Below are positions 6,601 to 8,587 of a stretch of 8,587 bases of DNA, piece by piece. The DNA comes from CAYNNP01 sp964398215 (lineage in GTDB: Bacteria > Planctomycetota > Planctomycetia > Pirellulales > Pirellulaceae). Both the position numbers and the translations under genes were made by a program. Below the pieces are notes generated by a model, which did not search any database, had not been told where the DNA came from, and saw only the letters and a program-made list of their open reading frames with translations. The first letter of the stretch is position 1, and the number at the start of each line of letters is the position of its first letter. The stretch covers positions 1 to 8,587 of the forward strand of contig CAYNNP010000269.1 in the NCBI GenBank assembly GCA_964398215.1. Reading direction: 5' to 3'.

Positions 6601-6976
6601 AGCTTTTGGTCACCGCATGGGGGAGAGAGTTAGGTCACGAATCTGTTGGGAACGGCTCGTGTGGGTGAAATTCTATGGATTCACTACTCAAATCGGAAGG
6701 TTGCCGGTTTTGGTCTGCCGCTGTGGATTGATTAGGTCGGAAACCACGCCAAGCCGCAGTAAACGCTTGGGATTTGCACGGCACGGCGAGTTTTCGCAGG
6801 CCGCCCATCAGGACGCAAAGTCGCCCCATATTCCGCAGTGGAGTCAATCGTGCAGCTTTACCCAGCCGGTGCGACTCGGTTAATTCGCGTACGGTTGTAC
6901 CAACTAGCCCAGATATTCGATTCATCAACTGTTGAGAAAACTAGTTCTACCTTTGATCACGATAAAGACGGTTAAG
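6601..6976. promoter_or_regulatory. shared upstream region of serC and the porin gene
   Basis: This 376-bp non-coding stretch lies between two divergent genes and must hold both promoters. I see no clear -35/-10 pair and no riboswitch. A small inverted repeat at 6749-6770 and an 11-base one at 6894-6904 (GTTG-TAC-CAAC) are candidate protein-binding sites. Open frames across the region on both strands lack protein character. Confidence 0.5.
6749..6770. repeat. short inverted repeat, possible operator
   Basis: CCAAGC (6749-6754) and GCTTGG (6765-6770) are perfect reverse complements separated by ten bases. The site sits in the middle of the divergent spacer, where a regulator of serC or the porin could bind. 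A chance 6-base repeat is also quite possible. Confidence 0.25.
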
Positions 6977-8542
6977 ATGTCACGTTGGGTCGTAAGCATT
7001 GTCATTTTGTTGTGTGTCTCGGTATTGGTACCTGCGGGCGAATCAGATTCGATCAATTGGCCAGGAGAAGTACCTGCCAGTTCAAAGACTGACAAGGCTG
7101 ACACAAACGCAACGCCAGGCGAAGGCACCGACGAGCCGGCCTCGCTAGCCAAGATGATGGAACAGGTTGAATCGCAAGCTGACGAAATCAAAGAGCTGCG
7201 TGAGCGTCTTGAAAAATATGATGAAGTGTTGGCTGCAACGTCTTCCACCACGGGCGAATGCGATGATCAACCAAACGTTCGCCGCAAACCGGTTGTGATA
7301 GAAGAATCTTTCAAGCAATCGTGCGAAGCGATGGGCAACGAGTTGGATGCGCATCTGTTGGATTTTTATCCAACGTATGATCGTGGGTTCGTGTTTCGAT
7401 CGGCCAATCCCAAAAAGTTTCCTTATGAATTGATCATGCCGGGTTGGATTCAGTTTCGGCACAGTGCGTTTTCGCGTGACGTTGATAGCTGGACCGACAA
7501 TGCTGGCGTGACACGTCCCGTTCGCAACCGGAATGCCTTTGATATTGAACGTGCCAGAATCTATTTCTTGGGTTGGGCTCACGACAAACGTCTGAGGTTC
7601 TTCTTGCAATTGGATGGTGATACCGACGGTCGGCATACGGTCGACTTTTTCGACTATTGGTGGTCGTGGGATTTCTCCGATCGATTCCGAGTGCAGATCG
7701 GCAAACGCAAAGTCGCGGCTAGTCGTCAATGGTTGCTGGGGGCACGACGTACGCGTTTGATTGATCGCCCGCTGGCAAACGATTTCTTTCGGCCTGACCG
7801 AACCGTTGGTATCTTTGCGATTGGTCGGACAGGCGAAACTGGTCACTACGAGGTAATGGTCGGTAATGGCTATCGTACTTCCAACATACCCAACTCAGAA
7901 ACGGACGATCGATTCACGTTTGCTGCGACGCAGTACTTTGACCCGTTCGGGAAGTTTGGCAGCCAACTGGTCGACTATGACAACTCGAGCAGCCCACTCG
8001 TTCGGTTTGGGCATTCGTTTGTCTATTCGCCGCAAGATTCTGATTCGCTTGGGAATCCGTTGCCAGAAACAGATTTTATTCGGACGACTGATGGCACGAG
8101 ATTGAATCAGACAGGTGCGTTGGCTCCAGGTGTGACCGTCTCTGATTTCGATTTGTATCTCTATGGTGCAGATGTTGCCGTGAAGAATCGCGGCTGGAGT
8201 TTGAACGCCGAAGTATTCTTGCGATGGATCGAGCAACTGCGTGGTGATGGTCCCCTGCCCCATTCCGATCTGTTCCAGCGAGGATTCTACGTCGAAGGCG
8301 GTCGTTTCTTGATTCCCAAGAAATTGGATGTCAACGCGAGGTATTCCGAAGTCCAAGGTTTGTTCGGCAATTCATCTGAATACGCTGCTGGTGTGAACTG
8401 GTATCCGCTGGATAACTCGAAGGTGAAGGTATCGTTCGATGTGACAGTGACGGATGGCAGTCCGCTACAGAATACAGCTACGGATATCCTTGTTGGCGAT
8501 GATGGCACCCTCTTCCGCACGCAATTCCAGGCTGAGTATTAG
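6977..8542 (+). CDS. OprO/OprP-type porin with N-terminal coiled coil
   Basis: This is an outer-membrane beta-barrel channel of the phosphate-selective porin O/P family. From the ATG at 6977 the protein has 521 residues. The signal peptide is about 1-20 (MSRWVVSIVILLCVSVLVPA). A low-complexity Ser/Thr/Asp-rich linker follows (21-55), then a coiled coil at about 56-86 (SLAKMMEQVESQADEIKELR). The barrel carries family phrases DRGFVFRSANPKKF, MPGWIQFRHSAF and DIERARIYFLGWAHDKRLRF, then the highly conserved-looking RVQIGKRKVAASRQWLLGARR. It ends in Tyr (FQAEY), the aromatic terminus used in barrel assembly. An in-frame TTG at 6932 would add 15 residues ahead of the signal peptide; the ATG start gives a cleaner signal. 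Substrate specificity cannot be read from sequence: phosphate is only the family's namesake. It stands alone, divergent from serC. Confidence 0.91.
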   Translation: MSRWVVSIVILLCVSVLVPAGESDSINWPGEVPASSKTDKADTNATPGEGTDEPASLAKMMEQVESQADEIKELRERLEKYDEVLAATSSTTGECDDQPNVRRKPVVIEESFKQSCEAMGNELDAHLLDFYPTYDRGFVFRSANPKKFPYELIMPGWIQFRHSAFSRDVDSWTDNAGVTRPVRNRNAFDIERARIYFLGWAHDKRLRFFLQLDGDTDGRHTVDFFDYWWSWDFSDRFRVQIGKRKVAASRQWLLGARRTRLIDRPLANDFFRPDRTVGIFAIGRTGETGHYEVMVGNGYRTSNIPNSETDDRFTFAATQYFDPFGKFGSQLVDYDNSSSPLVRFGHSFVYSPQDSDSLGNPLPETDFIRTTDGTRLNQTGALAPGVTVSDFDLYLYGADVAVKNRGWSLNAEVFLRWIEQLRGDGPLPHSDLFQRGFYVEGGRFLIPKKLDVNARYSEVQGLFGNSSEYAAGVNWYPLDNSKVKVSFDVTVTDGSPLQNTATDILVGDDGTLFRTQFQAEY

Positions 8543-8587
8543 TCAACCGACGTGAAATGCGACTTAGGTCCATCGTGTTCGGCGCGT

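Noticed and set aside
6635..6928. Minus-strand 97-residue open frame upstream of serC
   Set aside because: It lies in the divergent promoter region and has low-complexity, non-protein-like sequence and no ribosome site.
6932..6976. TTG start extending the porin by 15 residues
   Set aside because: It would place extra residues before an already complete signal peptide. The ATG at 6977 gives a standard signal sequence.
7145..7846. Minus-strand 233-residue open frame
   Set aside because: It is the antisense shadow of the porin gene, whose plus-strand frame matches the OprP family throughout.

Overview
The window most likely comes from a planctomycete of the Rhodopirellula/Pirellulaceae kind. 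This rests on family style, not on a database match. It has roughly 50% GC, few Shine-Dalgarno sites and long gene-poor spacers. It encodes an OprP-type porin with an N-terminal coiled coil, PQQ-like beta-propeller sequence, the sigma-4 region of a planctomycete-type ECF sigma factor, and TTG starts in front of short hydrophobic N-termini.

Layout. Positions 2-634 (+) hold the C-terminal part of an S41 family peptidase that enters from outside the window. Convergent to it, on the minus strand, are two overlapping genes (1671-2501, then 776-1711). They encode look-alike single-pass membrane proteins: one N-terminal helix, a coiled coil and a beta-rich domain, of unknown function. Next is a 526-bp spacer (2502-3027) dominated by a large imperfect palindrome (2617-2755, perhaps 2581-2772), a candidate mobile or REP/MITE-like element. 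Positions 3028-4016 look like a rearrangement scar. The C-terminal part of a secreted-type PQQ beta-propeller protein (minus) and the C-terminal sigma-4 piece of an ECF sigma factor (plus) have both lost their N-terminal parts and meet head to head near 3840.

From 4250 the window returns to intact core genes. serC (6600-5488) and serA (5422-4250) on the minus strand form a probable two-gene serine-biosynthesis operon. SerA oxidises 3-phosphoglycerate to 3-phosphohydroxypyruvate and SerC transaminates that to phosphoserine. Divergent from serC across a shared upstream region is a complete OprO/OprP-type outer-membrane porin (6977-8542, +).

The most noteworthy items are the nested palindrome, the double-truncation junction and the pair of similar coiled-coil membrane proteins. 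I see no CRISPR array, tRNA, rRNA, phage module, transposase or obvious new defence system.
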